Shown here in pieces: positions 62,297-64,000 of a DNA stretch of 64,000 nucleotides (positions are counted from its first letter, which is position 1; the number at the start of each line of letters is the position of its first letter). Location of the stretch: assembly GCA_018902385.1 (NCBI GenBank), contig JABSSW010000071.1, positions 62,001 through 126,000 on the forward strand, given 5' to 3'. Both the position numbers and the translations under genes were made by a program. This stretch comes from Physcia stellaris (taxonomy: Eukaryota; Ascomycota; Lecanoromycetes; Caliciales; Physciaceae). Below the pieces are notes generated by a model, which was not told the origin of the DNA, searched no databases, and worked only from the letters and a program-made list of their open reading frames with translations.

Positions 62297-63565
62297 TCAT
62301 CTAAACCCGTTGTCTGCCCTGTCGCTTTGCGCCGATATAGTGGTCCGGACGTGTACACGATTCATCTCAATATCAGGGTCTCGATAATTTGGTTTTGAGC
62401 CTTCGATCCTTGTCTGAAGACCTGATGGAATTGGAGTGACGATTCCTTCTAGCGAAGCTGAGCCATCCTGGCCGGACGGCTTTTTATATGGCTTTGAGGA
62501 TCCGCCATAGCTGGAACCGACGCTCCTAAAGTATGATGCGGTTTTTGGAGCAGCCCCGACTAATGCACCATAGCACGGAAGGTTGGCACACACAGTTGAG
62601 GCGCAGGCTTCTATCCCAGACCACATGATGATATTGACGACATTGGCTACAGCATGTGTTAGTGGTTGACAGATTTAGGAGCCCCCATACGCACTGTCGA
62701 AATTAATCGCAAAGTTGCCGACGATATCAACTTGTAGGAATCCCACTGTGTAGACGAGCCGCGCAATCGAGGCAATGGTACAGCTGGCGAGTGCATAAGC
62801 AGAGTCCTAACAGAAAGAAGGAAGGACGTACAATATGCCGAGTCCAAAGATGGCCGTGACTCCAATCTTTTTCGAATTGCTCATTTTCAGTTTCCTGACA
62901 AATGATATTGGTAGAGACAAGATTGCGATGTCGAGAATGACATCAGTCACGCTACTAAGGACGTACATGGCTGGATAATTTGTGGTCGGATCGCAGACTA
63001 CCCAATTACATCGGATCGGCCAGACCTGAAAGAATGTAGCGAACAGGAAGGATACCATCCATCCTAAGACGAGTGCCATCATGATCTTGATTCCCAAGGG
63101 CATCCCACTCGTTCTGAATATTCGAGCATAGAAATACAGGACCGACATCTTGACGAGCGCAACGGCGATGATATACCAGAATTGGAGAACATAAAGAATC
63201 TACTTTGGTTACCACTCATATGTCCGAAGACAACCAGACTAGCAATCCTACATACCTTGAGGAAAACTACCGCCGTTTCTTCACTCATGTTCTCAAACAG
63301 CGTTCCGAACCCACCGATCGAAGCACCAACTATAATTGTAACGACAAGAGCGACATCAAAAGCCTGAAAGGCATAAGCTCCAGCTGCACATCTCACATTC
63401 GCTCAAATACCATACCAACGCTGACACGATCCAGTAATCATCGGCTCCCAGCGAGTTTCCGTATCTTTTTCGTGAAATCAGTCTCAAACAAACAGAAAGT
63501 CCAGCCAGCGCCAAAAAGACGGAATTCGTGACGATGATTGCGCGAGCCTCCGTTGTCATCGCCAT
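62297..63565 (-). CDS. SAT4/PTH11-type rhodopsin-domain membrane protein
   Basis: A predicted seven-helix integral membrane protein of the large fungal SAT4/rhodopsin-domain family related to PTH11-like receptors. These are proposed to sense external cues; few have known ligands. Five exons (63565-63416, 63363-63256, 63199-62832, 62783-62695 and 62646-62297) encode 354 aa. Landmarks are FLALAGLSVCLRLISRKRYG, GADDYWIVSALAFDVALVV (across intron 1), ALVKMSVLYFYARIFRT, CDPTTNYPAMYVLSSVTDVI, FGLGIFCTIASIARLVYTVG (across intron 3) and the final WSGIEACASTVCANLP. A hydrophilic cytosolic tail of ~85 residues follows. No CFEM domain precedes the helices. I chose MAMTTEARAII as the start. Confidence 0.9.
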
Positions 63566-64000
63566 TGTCCCTTGCCTGCGCGAGACGCGCCTGAAGACCC
63601 AGGGGAATTTACTGCGGTGCAACCATAAATGTGGGGACGGTGGGCTACTTGAGCTGCAGAATCTCGCGTGGGTGCCATGCCCCTGGGGATCTGGAGGGGC
63701 GAGTCAATTTCAGCTCGGACATACTCCTGCATATTGATCCTGCTCGCTAAGCTTAAAGCCACCGAATCTTGTCAGTGACGGCCCCGGACTTTGGTATGGT
63801 GTCGTAATGATTGGTGCGCAATAAGGCAGCTACGGCTGCAAGCGATCCTCTGTTGGTGGCATAGCGTCACTTTGCATAACGGGCTTCTCGATTGGACAGC
63901 ACACTAAAATCAAAGGATTAATTGCCCTTAGTTACATCGCGTCGAAACGCCTTACCGAATTAGCGGGAGGACGATTTTGGAATGGCATGTTGGACTGTAT
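63566..64000. promoter_or_regulatory. Upstream region of SAT4-type gene
   Basis: This 435-bp stretch reaches the window edge and should hold the promoter of the membrane-protein gene. Nothing further is recognisable. Confidence 0.35.

Overview
The window is nuclear DNA of a filamentous ascomycete (Pezizomycotina). The evidence is the short GT-AG introns of about 50-80 bp in nearly every gene, and fungal families such as Con-6, a con-13-like metalloprotein, a Clr5-domain protein, a SAT4/PTH11-type rhodopsin-domain membrane protein, a fungal choline/GABA-type permease and PAN3. I cannot fix the class from sequence alone. No tRNA, rRNA, CRISPR array or operon-like structure was recognised.

Layout. 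Bases ~70-9540 form a sharply bounded, extremely AT-rich block. It holds a broken Ty3/gypsy LTR retrotransposon on the minus strand (1176-8633, 194-bp LTRs, 5-bp ACACG target duplication). The element is inserted into an array of ~40-bp near-palindromic repeats. The block has a RIP-like decay pattern that is not the classical CpA type: GG and CC are almost absent, CpG is kept, and all differences between the two LTRs are transitions in CpT or CpC context.

From ~9.6 kb on the sequence is gene-bearing. Minus strand: DUF2235 hydrolase, VHS-GAT trafficking protein, UBX-domain (FAF2/Ubx2-type) protein. Plus strand: PAN3. Then an APC permease (-), a decayed cytochrome P450 (+), a medium-chain oxidoreductase (-) with two apparent frame breaks at homopolymers, and an F-box-like protein (+). 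Next come a Clr5-domain protein (-), a small hypothetical protein (+) and a secreted con-13-like metalloprotein (-). About 4 kb follow without a convincing gene but with alternating pyrimidine- and purine-rich tracts. The right part holds a zinc alcohol dehydrogenase (-), Con-6 (-), a GT8 glycosyltransferase (-), a 1250-residue ankyrin protein with a STAND-type N-terminal domain (-), and a MetX-family acyltransferase (-) divergent from a flavin-reductase-like protein (+). It ends with poly(A) polymerase (+), a second APC permease (+) and a SAT4-type membrane protein (-).

Functionally the gene-bearing part mixes conserved housekeeping genes (poly(A) polymerase and the PAN3 deadenylase subunit at opposite ends of mRNA poly(A) metabolism, UBX and VHS-GAT proteins) with accessory genes (permeases, P450, oxidoreductases, ankyrin, conidiation-linked proteins). 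Exon models were built by hand from splice signals and conserved motifs. For the spliced models whose ends are settled, the summed exon length is a multiple of three.
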